Shown here piece by piece: positions 40,060 to 50,900 of a stretch of 64,000 nt of DNA. Within the stretch, counting starts at the first letter, position 1; each line of letters opens with the position of its first letter. Source of the DNA: Bryopsis sp. KO-2023 (taxonomy: Eukaryota > Chlorophyta > Ulvophyceae > Bryopsidales > Bryopsidaceae); contig BSYQ01000011.1 in NCBI GenBank assembly GCA_030272585.1, positions 3,348,001-3,412,000 on the forward strand, written 5' to 3'. A program made the position numbers and the translations under genes. The notes below the pieces were generated by a model, which saw nothing but the letters and a program-made list of their open reading frames with translations, was not told the origin of the DNA and ran no database searches.

Positions 40060-40971
40060 TTACATTCGATTTCCCTCTCTCTGTCAAAGCGATGAGACAG
40101 ACCGGTTAATTGGGAAATCGAATGTTAATGAGATTTTCCACGGATCAACGAAATGTCCCTCCACCCGCTTGGTGGGTTGCAGGGTACTAGCCGACAGGCA
40201 AAATGTCCCTGCGTCGCCGGTCACGCTCCGCGCTCGCATGTCTGATTTTCGAAGCGCCATGTCGGTCGACGCCGCTCGCATGGCGGACATGCGCGGAGCG
40301 CAGGTCCGACTCCAACCACTTTGCGATTCTTTCCAGGGCGCTGCGCGAAGCGCAGCGAACTGGTGGAGAACGATGGAAAAAAAAATAAAAAATTAAAGGG
40401 CGAGGGAGCTGCGCAGCGCGCAGCGACCTGTCGAGTTAACAAGTGTGATGGGCGATGGAGCTGCGCGCAGCGCAGCGACTTTTCGAATTAGAAGGTGTGA
40501 GGGGCGAGGGAGCTGCGCAGCGCGCAGCGACCTGTCAAATCGACAGGTGTGAGGGGTGAGCGAGCTGCGCGCAGCGCAGCGACCTGTTTACTTGAAAGGT
40601 GTGAGGGGCGAGGGAGCTGCGCAGCGCGCAGCGACCTTTCGAATTCAAAAGTGTGATGGCCCAGGGAGCTGCGCGCTGCGCAGCGACCTGTTATATTAAC
40701 AAGTGTGATGGGCGAGGGAGCTGCGCGCTGCGCGCGGCTCCCTCGCCGAGGTCTGGTTCGCTGGGAGTTCGAAAAAAAAAAAAAACGAAAAAGGGGTTAC
40801 CTAATGGGAAAAGGGAAATCGAATGTAACTTACAGATTGTGGTTCTCCGGGAGTTCGTTCGCTGGGAGTTCGTTCGCTGGGAGTTCGAAAAAAAAAAAAA
40901 CAAAAACGAAAAACTGTTACATTCGATTTCCCTCTCTCTGTCAAAGCGATGAGACAGACCGGTTAATTGGG
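40060..40971 (+). repeat. Satellite repeat up to the inversion junction
   Basis: Hairpin TTACATTCGATTTCCC (40060-40075) with inner CTGTC (40081-40085)/GACAG (40096-40100), a leader variant, the MSDFRSAM-type segment, then six GC-core monomers (40395-40740) whose core alternates between the two mirror orientations. A-tract blocks follow, and a last hairpin is cut off after GGTTAATTGGG at about 40971. No gene. Confidence 0.6.
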
Positions 40972-41301
40972 TCCGCGGTGCGTGACCGGCCAGGGGGACA
41001 TTTTGCCTTTGGGCTAGTACCCTACCAACCAAACCAGGTCCGGTGTGGGACATTTTGTTGATCCGTGGAAAATCTTCATTACATTACGATTTCCCAATTA
41101 ACCGGTCTGTCTCATCGCTTTGACAGAGAGAGGAAAATCGAATGTAACAGTTTTTCGTTTTTTTTTTTTTTTTTTTCGAACTCCCAGCGAACGAACTCCC
41201 AGCGAACCACAAGCGAACCACAAGCTGTAAGTTACATTCGATTTCCCTTTTTACATTAGGTAACCCCTTTTTCGTTTTTTTTTTTTTTTCGAACTCCCAG
41301 C
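40972..41301 (-). repeat. First inverted satellite repeat after the orientation switch
   Basis: From here to 46,649 all leaders, hairpins and satellite monomers run on the minus strand. The piece starts inside a leader (reverse complement of GGGTACTAGCCC near 41013-41024) and passes a hairpin at about 41078-41148. It reaches the GTTCGCTGGGAG repeats and an A-tract (T-tract on this strand), where MITE 2 is inserted. No gene. Confidence 0.6.
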
Positions 41302-41774
41302 CAGAGATAGGACTTTACGGTTACGGTCACCGTAACCGGACCGTAACCACCGTAACCGGACCGTAACCGGAGTACAATTTTCGTCAGAAAATCGTACTTT
41401 TACGGCCGTAACCGTAGCACCGTACCACTCCGTACCGCTCCGTACCGGACCGTACCGACCGTAACGGCCGTAACAACCGTAAACCGTAGAAAGTGACCCC
41501 CGCAGGGTCCCACGATTCCAAAGGAACCCAGGGGGATTCGAACCCGCGACCCTACTGACTGCAGCCTAACGCTTTAGCACTGAACCACGCTACTTCACGG
41601 TGATTTAGGGCCTACCGTAGTTATACCGTACCTGTTCCGTACCGTAAAAACAACATATTACTCCGGTTACGGTACGGAGTTACGGCCGTAGTACGGTGAC
41701 CGTAACCCGACCGTAACCGGACCGGACCGGAGTCGGACCAAAAATTTGGCCCAAGTCCTATCTCTGCTCCCAGC
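41294..41774. mobile_element. hAT-like MITE 2 with target duplications
   Basis: The element is 41302-41766 (465 bp), with perfect CAGAGATAGGACTT inverted ends and the 8-bp duplication CTCCCAGC at 41294-41301 and 41767-41774. A paralogous repeat at 43010-43040 has the uninterrupted context with a single CTCCCAGC (43023-43030), which is an empty site. The arms are built of CCGTAACCGG-like motifs. Sequence is nearly the same as MITE 3. Confidence 0.88.
41526..41597 (-). pseudogene. tRNA-like core of MITE 2
   Basis: Minus-strand tRNA-Cys-like scaffold with the A-box-like region, a CTGCAGT loop that would give anticodon GCA, and B box GGTTCGAATCC. The T-stem has four of five pairs, better than in MITE 1. 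The acceptor strands still do not pair. It is regarded as captured tRNA sequence, not a gene. Confidence 0.55.
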
Positions 41775-42070
41775 GAACCAGAAGTCGGACTGGCGCGACT
41801 TGGGGAAAAACGTGGGTTTTTTTTTTTTTTTCTAACTCCGAGCGAATCAGATCTGGGCTAGGGCGCTGCGCGCAGCGAACTTGTTTTTTTCCAAGTCGCG
41901 GAAGTCGGACTGACGCGACTTGGAAAAAAACGTGTTTTTTTTTTTTTTTTTTTTCGAAACCAAATCTGGGCCAGGGCGTCGCGCGCAGCGCCCTTGTTTT
42001 TTCCAAGTCGCGCCAGTCGCGCAGCGCCCTTTCCCAAGGCGCAGCGCGCAGCTCCCTGGCCCATCACACT
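41767..42070 (-). repeat. Inverted A-tract and satellite block
   Basis: Minus-strand version of the block seen at 15.25-15.5 kb, with CCAAGTCGCG inverted repeats bracketing T-tracts, followed by one GC-rich monomer ending near 42,065. It matches other copies until the unmatched island begins. No gene. Confidence 0.55.
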
Positions 42071-42530
42071 TTTTAAGTGGTTTTTTTTTACGACTAAAGC
42101 CCAGAGAAAACGAAAAAGAACGAGAAAAGCTAAAACAGGATCCCCCAGAACCTGTAAATCTAAATCTAAAACACCGACTCTGGAGAAAGGGTCGGAAAAC
42201 GAACGAACCGAACAGAAAGGTTCGAAACTACTGCCTGGAAAGACCTTCAGGCGCAACTGGACTAAAAAAGGAAAAAAAAAACCCTTCTGGACCCCCCCTG
42301 GGGTAAATCCCTGCAGAATTTGTGCGAAAAATTACTTGGACTTCGAAAAACGTTCGAAAAAAGAGAGACCCCCTGCTTAAGGGTCGAGAGAAAAAGAACA
42401 GTGGTCGCCTGTCTACCAGGGAGACGGTCGCAGGTCGACATGTTCGAAAATAGAAGCTCCAAAAAACGAAATTACCACTTGCAGTCGACCTCCAATGGTC
42501 AATGGTCAAGGGCCGGCTGTGAGAGGAAGA
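42071..42530. other. Unmatched single-copy island in the satellite block
   Basis: About 460 bp without similarity to any other part of the window, lying between satellite monomers. An open + strand frame passes through it (41994-42380). Its basic, K/R-rich product carries a CRIC motif and shows no domain I can identify. A fragment of an unrelated mobile element or captured host sequence are both possible. I see no terminal repeats or target duplication. Confidence 0.4.
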
Positions 42531-44215
42531 CGTTTCGACGCAGGGGCAAGACGAAACACTTCGCGCGGCGCCTCCCCCCTCGTTCTCCGCCAGTTCGCTG
42601 CGCGAAGCGAAGAAAATCGCAAAGTCGTGGGAGTCCGACCCGCGCTCCGCGCAGGTCCGCCATGCGAGCGGCGTCGACCGACATGGCGCCTCGAAAATCA
42701 GACATGCGGCCTCGGAGCGTGACCGGCCAGGGGGACATTTCGATCGGGGGCCAGAGCCTCGACAAACTCCTCGCGATCGGGATCCAATAGAGAAAAATCT
42801 TCGTTACACTACGATTTTCCAATTAACCGGTCTGTCTCATCGCTTCGACAGAGAGAGGGAAATCGAACGTAACAGTTGTTCGTTTTTTTTTTGTTTTTTT
42901 TTCGAACTCCCAGCGAACGAACTCCCAGCGAACGAACTCCCAGAGAACCACAATCTGTAAGTTACATTCGATTTCCCTTTTTCGATTAGGTAACCCCTTT
43001 TTCGTTTTTTTTTTGTTTCGAACTCCCAGCGAACCAGAAGTCGGACTGGCGCGACTAGGGAAAAAACGTGGTTTTTTTTTGTTTTTTTTCGAAACCAAGT
43101 CTGGGCCAGGGCGTCGCGCGCAGCGCCCTCGTTTTTTCCAAGTCGCGCCAGTCGCGCAGCGCCCTTTCCCAAGGCGCTCGTTCGTTGTTTTTTTTTTTCT
43201 AACTCCCAGCGAACCAGATCTGCGCCCAGCGACCTAACCCATCCCTTTAAGATCCCTTTATTTATTCCAACAGGTCGCTGCGCTGCGCCCAGCGACCTCA
43301 CCCATCCCTTTTTTTATTCCAACAGGTCGCTGCGCTGCGCCCAGCGAACTCGACCATATCTTTTTTTAAACCAACAGGTCGCTGCGCTGCGCCCAGCGAC
43401 CTCGCCCATCACTTGTTTTAAGTGGTCGTCTGTAATTTCGCAGCTCCCTGTCCCATCACCTTTTTAAAGGAGCGAGCTGCGCAGCGCGCAGCTCCCTCGC
43501 CCTTTCACTTTCGAAGCTCCCTGTCCCATCAATTTACTGAAGTGATCGCTGCGCTGCGCGCAGCTCCCTGGCGCTGCGCGCACCTCCCTCACCCATCACA
43601 CTTTTTAAATTTACAGGTCGCTGCGCAGCGCGCAGCTCCCTCGCTCTTTCACTTTCGAAGCCCCCTGTCCCATCAGTTTATTGAAGAGGTCGCTACGCTA
43701 CGCGCAGCTCCCTGGCGCTGCGCGCACCTCACTCACCATCATTTTTTTTTAATATGATAGGTCGCTGCGCTGCCCCCAGCGACCTCGCCCATCACCTTTT
43801 CAAAGGAGCGAGCTGCGCAGCGCGCAGCTCCCTCGCCCTTTCCTTTTCGATGGTGCCGCGCTGCGCTTCGCGCAGCACCTCCCCCCCTCGTTCTCCGCCA
43901 GTTCGCTGCGCTTCGCGCAGCACCCTGGAAACCACCCAAGTCAAGGGAGTCGGACATGCGCTCCGCGCAGTTTCGCTGCAGCAGCGCGCCGGTCCGCCAT
44001 GCGAGCGGCGTCGACCGACATGGCGCCTCGAAAATCAGACATGCGGCCTCGGAGCGTGACCGGCTACGGGGACATTTTGCCTTTGGGCTAGTACCCTGCA
44101 AGCCAGCGAGTGGAGGGACATTTTGTTGATATAAGGAAAATCTTCATTACATTACGATTTCCCAATTAACCGGTCCGTCTCATCGCTTCGACAGAGAGAG
44201 GAAAATCGAACGTCA
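42531..44215 (-). repeat. Inverted composite satellite repeats
   Basis: Two composite repeats on the minus strand. The first has the MSDFRGAM-type segment and a type-II leader (42730-42800), closing with a hairpin at about 42819-42865. The second has A-tract blocks, GC-core monomers (43210-43740), another MSDFRGAM-type segment (43980-44045) and a leader like that at 40.2 kb. Its hairpin at about 44155-44205 is the one instance where the inner stem is mismatched. No gene is seen. Confidence 0.6.
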
Positions 44216-44698
44216 CAGTTTTTCGTTTTTTTTCGTTTTTTTTTTCGAACTCCCAGCGAACGAACTCCCAGCGAACGAACTCCCAGCGAATCAGAAAATG
44301 CAAGTTCCATTCGATTTCCCTTTTTCCATTATGTAACCCCTTTTTCGTTTTCTTTTTTTTTTTTCGAACTTGTAGCGAACCAGACCTGGGCGAGGGCGCA
44401 GCGCGCAGCACCCTCGCCCCTCACACTTTCTAATTCGACAGGTCGCTGCGCAGCGCGCAGCTCCCTGAGCGATCACACTTTCTAATTCGAAAGGTCGCTG
44501 CGCGCTGCGCAGCTCCCTCGCCCCTCACACCTTTCAATTGAACAAGTCGCTGCGCAGCGCGCAGCTCCCTCGCCCCTCACACCTGTCGATTCGACAGGTC
44601 GCTGCGCAGCGCGCAGCTCCCTCGCCCATCACACCTGCGCCCATCAAACCTGTGAATTTGACAGGTCGCTGCGCGCTGCGCAGCTCCCTCGCCCATCA

Positions 44699-45179
44699 CC
44701 CCTGTCCAGAGATAGGACTTGGGCCAAATTTTTGGTCCGACTCCGGTCCGGTCCGGTTACGGTCGGGTTACGGTCACCGTACTACGGCCGTAACTCCGTA
44801 CCGTAACCGGAGTAATATGTTGTTTTTACGGTACGGAACAGGTACGGTATAACTACGGTAGGCCCTAAATCACCGTGAAGTAGCGTGGTTCAGTGCTAAA
44901 GCGTTAGGCTGCAGTCAGTAGGGTCGCGGGTTCGAATCCCCTTGGGTTCTTTTGGAATCGCGGGACCCTGCGGGGGTCACTTTCTACGGTTTACGGTTGT
45001 TACGGCCGTTACGGTCGTTACGGTCCGGTACGGAGCGGTACGGAGTGGTACGGTGCTACGGTTACGGCCGTAAAAGTACGATTTTCTGACGAAAATTGTA
45101 CTCCGGTTACGGTCCGGTTACGGTGGTTACGGTCCGGTTACGGTGACCGTAACCGTAAAGTCCTATCTCTGCCCCTGTC
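44699..45179. mobile_element. hAT-like MITE 3 with target duplications
   Basis: The element is 44707-45171 (465 bp), in the opposite orientation to MITEs 1 and 2. It has CAGAGATAGGACTT ends and the 8-bp duplication CCCCTGTC (44699-44706, 45172-45179). The near-identical repeat at 56,540-56,580 carries a single CCCCTGTC (56552-56559) in the same context, so the empty site is directly visible. No transposase is encoded. Confidence 0.88.
44879..44950 (+). pseudogene. tRNA-like core of MITE 3
   Basis: Plus-strand copy of the tRNA-Cys-like core: A-box-like TGGTTCAGTGCTAAAGCG (44886-44903), a CTGCAGT loop and the B box within GGGTTCGAATCCC (44928-44940). A T4 run shortly after it could end pol III transcription; MITEs 1 and 2 lack this run. 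The acceptor stem is absent. Confidence 0.55.
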
Positions 45180-45540
45180 GATCTGACAGGTCGCTGCGCA
45201 GCGCGCAGCTCCCTCGCCCTTTCGTTTTCGACTTTACTTCACTTTCCCTTTTCTTTTCGCTTCGCGCAGCGCCCTGGAAAACTCGCAAAGTCGTGGGAGT
45301 CGGACCTGCGCTCCGCGCATGTCCGCCATGCGAGCGGCGTCGACCGACATGGCGCTTCGAAAATCAGACATGCGGCCTCGGAGCGTGACCGGCTACGAGG
45401 ACATTTCGATCGGGGGCCAGAGCCTCGACAAACTCCTCGCGATCGGGATCCAATAGAGAAAAATCTCATTTCATTTCGATTTTCCAATTAACCGGTCTGT
45501 CTCATTGCTTCGACAGAGAGAGGGAAATCGAATGTAATGA

Positions 45541-46649
45541 GAACGGCCGATCTGAACTCTTTTTTTTTTTTTCCCTGGCGATCGCGAAAGCGCGTCGCAC
45601 TGCGCGCAGCACCCTCGTTTTTTTCCAAGTCGCGGAAGTCGGACTGGCGCGACTTGGAAAAAAACGTGGTTTCTTTTTTTTTTTTTTGGAAACCAAATCT
45701 GGGCGAGGGCGTCGCGCGCAGCGCCCTCGTTTTTTCCAAGTCGCGCCAGTCGCGCAGCGCCCTTTCCCAAGGCGCTCGTTCGTCGGTTTTTTTTTTTTTA
45801 ACTCTCAGCGAACCAGATCTGCGCCCAGCGACCTAACCCATCCCCTTAAGATCCCTTTATTTATTCCAACAGGTCGCTGCGCTGCGCCCAGCGACCTCGC
45901 CCATATCTTTTTTTAGTCCAACAGGTCGCTGCGCTGCGCCCAGCGACCTCGCCCATCACTTGCTTCAAGTGGTCGTCTGTAATTTCGCAGCTCCCTGTCC
46001 CATCACCTTTTTAAAGGAGCGAGCTGCGCAGCGCGCAGCGCCCTCACCCTTATCGTTTCGAAGCTGCCTGTCCCATCAGTTTACTGAAGTGATCGCTGCG
46101 CTGCGCGCAGCTCCCTGGCGCTGCGCGCACCACACTCACCCATCACACTTTTTAAATTAACAGGTCGCTGAGCGCAGCGACCTCGCCCAGCACGTTTTCA
46201 AAGTAGCGAGCTGCGCAGCCCCTCACACTTTTTAAGGGGTCGCTGCGCAGCGCGCAGCTCCCTCGCCCATCACATTTTTAAAATTCAAAGGTCGGTGCGC
46301 TGCCCCCAGCGACCTCGCCCATCACCTTTTTAAAAGAGGGAGCTGCGCAGCGCGCAGCTCTCTCGCCCTTTCCTTTTCGGCTTTGCTTCGCGCAGCGCCC
46401 CCCCTTCCTCGTCGTTCCCCAGTTCGCTGCGCTTCGCGCAGCTCCCTCGCCCATTCAGTTGCGATTCAGCTTCGCGCCGGTCCGCCATGCGAGCAACGTC
46501 GACCGACATGGCGCTTCGAAAATCAGACATGCGAGCGCGGAGCGTGACCGGCGACGCAGGGACATTTGGCCTTCGGGCTAGTACCCCGCAAGCGGAGAGA
46601 GGGACATTTCGTCCTCTTAAGGAAAATCTTCATTACATTACGATTTCCC
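45541..46649 (-). repeat. Composite satellite repeat, inner arm next to unit E
   Basis: Mirror counterpart of 34902-36120 next to unit D, with the same order of A-tract blocks, GC-core monomers and leader segment. The two copies differ at many positions and in the leader variant. It ends in the hairpin at about 46641-46701 that joins unit E. No gene. Confidence 0.6.
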
Positions 46650-47946
46650 AATTAACCGGTCTGTCTCATTGCTTTGACAAAGAGAGGGAAATCGAATGTA
46701 AAGAAAACCGTCGTCTGACACACGAAGTTGTGACACGAATGAGCACGTGAAAATAACACGGGAAGGACCAAACTTAAAACGGATTACAGCGAAATAACCA
46801 GCCTTCGCAACATCTATGCATAATCTGAACTTCCACTCACATCACAATTATCATTATTTTTATTTCCCATCCATATATCCGAACCAAACGTTATTCTTTC
46901 CTTATGTTGTTGTTTTTGTTTTTTTTTCCTTCTTTTTTTTCAATTCCTAAATCCAAACCGAACGTTATTCTTTCCTTATTTTTATTTTCAAGTTTTTAAA
47001 GTTTTTCTCCGATTCCTACTCCCAAACCGAACATTATTATGTTCTTTGTTTTCTCTAATCCCAATATCTAAGCCCTAAATTTTTTTTCTTTTATCCTCAT
47101 GATTTTTTTATTTATGATCCCTAAATCCGGTGTAATTTTTTTTTTTTTTTTTTTTTTTTTTTCCTCGACCTCATAACAGTGCATATCCGTTTCCCTCCTA
47201 AAGATACCTCGTAAGATCCGCATAGAAACTTCAACTTTTTTTTTTACCGTCTAAAAATCCTCCGTTCTCTCTTTCTCTCTTGCATCAATTTTTCCGTCTT
47301 TTTTTTCAACAATGAAAGCAAAACTTCCACTCGAGCGAAGCTTAATCTCAATAGAATCGAGAGAGTGCACATCACCATAGCAATCAGCAAAGGCTATAGA
47401 GAGGAGCCGTACCCAACGGATGCGGGGAAACATCCAATAATCCAAACGGTCGGGGCAAACCGTGACTCGTGTGGGGGGCGACACACGTAATGCGCGGGGG
47501 AACGCAACAAAAAACGGGTTGCTGATTGCTTATAGCTCAGAGAACTCCCAAGAAACTTAAAGAGAATAGCATCATCCGAGAGGGTAGAACCGACATGAAA
47601 GCAAACGAACTATGCGGAGGTATCGAAATCTACAAAAAGAAAACCCATCGGATCGAGGATACTGCAAATAACGAAGAAAAAAGGAAGAAAACAAAACGTG
47701 TGATACATAGAATCGGCACAAAAAAACGGCACAAGGGAGAATCTTCGTTGGGTGACTGTCTATTGGATCAATCCTACGTGGAAAACTCAGAAACAACATC
47801 GAAGACACACAAATTTAAAACAAAACATCATAAAACATGCTCACAATCAAAGAGGAACATATAAAAGAAAAATATGATCAAAAACAGAAAAAAGAACACT
47901 CGAACCAAAGGAAAACAATATGGTCCCCACAAACACATGAAAAAAA
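46650..47946 (-). other. 3' tail of unit E
   Basis: AT-rich tail identical in content to that of unit D. It includes an antisense open frame at 47595-47864, listed separately. No polyadenylation hexamer is recognised, and no other gene. Confidence 0.65.
47595..47864 (+). other. Small basic ORF in the tail, antisense to the main gene (doubtful)
   Basis: An 89-codon frame from the first ATG; it extends 23 codons upstream only if a TTG start is used. The product is rich in K, R, H and E with no known domain. The frame is kept in diverged unit F (57910-58179). Eight substitutions separate the two versions: four silent, and four replacements (T to I, C to R, K to R, H to R). That is too few for a selection test. 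Copies in A-D are 2965-3234, 12330-12599, 23848-24117 and 33685-33954 on the minus strand. It may well be chance. Confidence 0.18.
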
Positions 47947-50900
47947 CTACTGAATATATCGAAGCACTCCCTCAATGCCCTCAGCGTCATACAAGGTCCT
48001 CGTCTGCTCCGCAAGACCCTCCAACCTCGCAAACTCCGCCAACCGCGGACCAAGCTTCTTCAGCTTGGCAAGGGATCGGATCCGACCGCGAGTGATGGGC
48101 GGATCGAAGGCGAGACCCTCGTAGGTGAAGGATCGGCTGACGGCCACGAAAGTAATGCCTGCCGCAAACTCCTTCGTCCCAAGGTCCACCAACACCCTGT
48201 CGAGTCCCTTGCCTTGGGACTTGTGGATGGAGATGGCCCAAGCCGGCATGAGAGGAAGCATCTTCCTCTCTCCAGAAGCCCTGGTCGCAGATGTCCGGAC
48301 GTCGCGAGTGATAGGGACAATAGGAACGACCCCCTCGACCCCCTCCAAGAAGCTCGGCCCCCTGTAGTCGTCGAACCGAACCAAGACAGCATCCGGCAAT
48401 GCAGGGGGAGTCGTGGACGTGTACACGATGTCATGAACGAAACCCATGGCGCCGTTGATGAGGCCGGCCTCTGTCCACGGGTTGGCTCGCAGCATCACCC
48501 TCGCTCCCTTGCATAAGCGCAAGGTAGATGGGAGATTCGTCGCGTCCTCCACGTCAAGACCCCTGGGCACTCGCAAATCCTCCGCCCTAATCATCGCCGT
48601 GGGTTGATCCAACGCCACGAGCCGATCGTTGTTATGGCTCTCGGCTTGGGCGTTGGTGGCGCATAGGTACAAGGCATCCGAGAAAGCCTGTCTGTCGTCC
48701 ACTGAAAGGGTACGGAGGTTGCGAGCCATCAGGGCGTCGATGTCGGAATCCGTGGGACATCCTCGTCGAAGCCTCATGAGAATGTCCCGGAAGGCCACCT
48801 GGTCTTGGCCCGCCTGTCGCATGATCGCAGTGAGACGAACCACCACCCTGAACTGACGATACGCAGCAAAGCCGCGCAAGCGATCCGCCTTGGGCCTCTG
48901 CCCGCGATCGAACATCTCGGCATCGCTGACGGGAGGGAGCTGTCCGAAATCACCCTCAATGACAATCGACAAGCCCCCAAACAACTGATCCGCGTGCTCC
49001 GGAAACGCCTGTCTACCCCGGGAGTCGATCGATGCAAACGTCGATGCCCCGATCATCGATTTCTCATCGATGATGAGATATCGCACGCCCCTCAATCTCT
49101 CCTGAAGAAGGCTCAAGGCGTTGCCCTTGAGGTCCTTGCACCTCGAGCCCACGGGCAACATCAATAGAGAATGGAGCGTGCAACCGCCGACGTTGAAGGC
49201 GGCACAACCTGTCGGAGCGGCAACCACGACCGAACCCTCCCCATGCTCTCTCTCGATCGCGGCAACGACGGCATGAATCAGGGCACTCTTGCCCGTGCCG
49301 GCGGTCCCCTCGACGATCATGCGCAAGGGAGGAGGGTCGTCGGAACGAGCATGCTCCACGATGATGTCATACGCGAGGCGTTGACTGTCAACGAGCTGAT
49401 CACGATCGAGGTGGTCACGATCTCTGGGCAAAGGGCCGTCCCGTCTCACGTCCTGGATGAAGGTCCGCATGGTCGGGACGTCGTACTGGGCCGCGCTCGC
49501 GTGCCAATCATGATCGGAGGCCTCCATCATGGGTCGGGCAAACTGTGGATGGGCAGCCAAAGCCCGCATCCAATCATCCTGCTCGTCCTCGGGGAACTGT
49601 CGATAGTCGTCGTCGCTCCCCTCGGAGCCATCCTCCTCCTCATCATCATCCCCCACCTCGGGAGCGATGGAAACCTCTCTGAACAAATCGATCGCCCTGT
49701 GCATGGGCTGCTCCTCCAAGAACGCATCGAATGCCTCGACCCAAGTCATCTCACCGCCACCAAGCAAATCCCGATCCACGTCTCTCCACTCCTTGTAGCG
49801 GATAAGGTATTGCTGGCAAAAGTCGGGAAAGCGCTCGTCATCACGCGGCACTGGCCGGCAAGGCGGAAAGATCCTGATGATCTTGGGCTTCATCTTGCGC
49901 TTGGGTGCCGCATTCCTCGGAAGGTCGTACCATCGAAAGAAGTCCTCCAAGCACTCCTTGATGTCGTCCGGACGGTTTTTGTACTCGTCCATCCACGAAC
50001 GTCGAAGGAAACCACCCTCTTCTGTGGTGATCTCTCTCGAATCGTCAAGCACTATGACACCGAAAGTCCTAGAGGCCATCGTGAGCTTGGCCGAGGCAAG
50101 CTTGTGGAAGGCCTCCATCGTGCATACGTCATGCTCCTTGATGGTGCGGTTGAGCATCTTGACGACGGCCGAGATGGAGTTGGCCTCCTCAGCGGTGCGA
50201 CACGCGTCGTCGAGGATCTCCGAAAACACCGCCATCAAGCCGCCGCTCTCCACCTCGGCCTTGCACGTGTAGCCGCACAGGTATCTCAAGAGGGCCGTCA
50301 ACGACAAGATAGGTTGTATGTCGATGTTGGCCCTGAAGCCCTGCAGCATCGGTCGCGCCTGGTACTGGTTGAAGCGCTGCTGCTTTCCGGGCCTCCTCGC
50401 GAGCTCGAGCCTGTACTTTTGCCTCGGATCCTCCACGATCTCCGCATGCGCCCGCACCTCCCTCGGGAACCTGAACCTGCACCTGCCCAAGTCCCGGTCC
50501 CTCTTGGACTTGAAGCAGCTGTTGGTGCACACGTGGGGTCCCTGAACCCTCAACAGCTCCTCCAAGTCCCTTGCACGCTCCTCGTCGCTCGTGCCGATCG
50601 ACGTGTACGTCCTCGTGGACGGGTGAGGCGTGGAGGGAGCGCTGCGGAAGTCCTCGTCCATGTCCAAGGTGATGCCGACTGTCTCTGTGAAGTACTCGAT
50701 GACCTCTGCTCTCGTGTCGGCGCTCATCTCCTCGTGGGCGCTCCGCATCAAGTTGGGCGCATCCGGTAGCCACAAGAACCCGTGCATGTGGGGCGCCCCT
50801 CGCCACTGGTACTCGATCTTCGCCCAAAACTCGTCCGCGCCGAAGTAAGGCACCATCACCTTCTTGAGGAACGACTCGGATCGCTCCAAGAAGTAGGCAT

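Larger units (their letters stand above)
44216..45540 (-). repeat. Inverted composite satellite repeat carrying MITE 3
   Basis: GTTCGCTGGGA repeats and A-tracts, then GC-core monomers (44390-44700) with strongly hairpin-forming spacers such as CCTGTCGATTCGACAGG. MITE 3 interrupts at 44707-45171. The MSDFRSAM-type segment and a type-II leader follow. Apart from the MITE it is nearly the same as 56070-56850, next to unit E. No gene. Confidence 0.6.
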
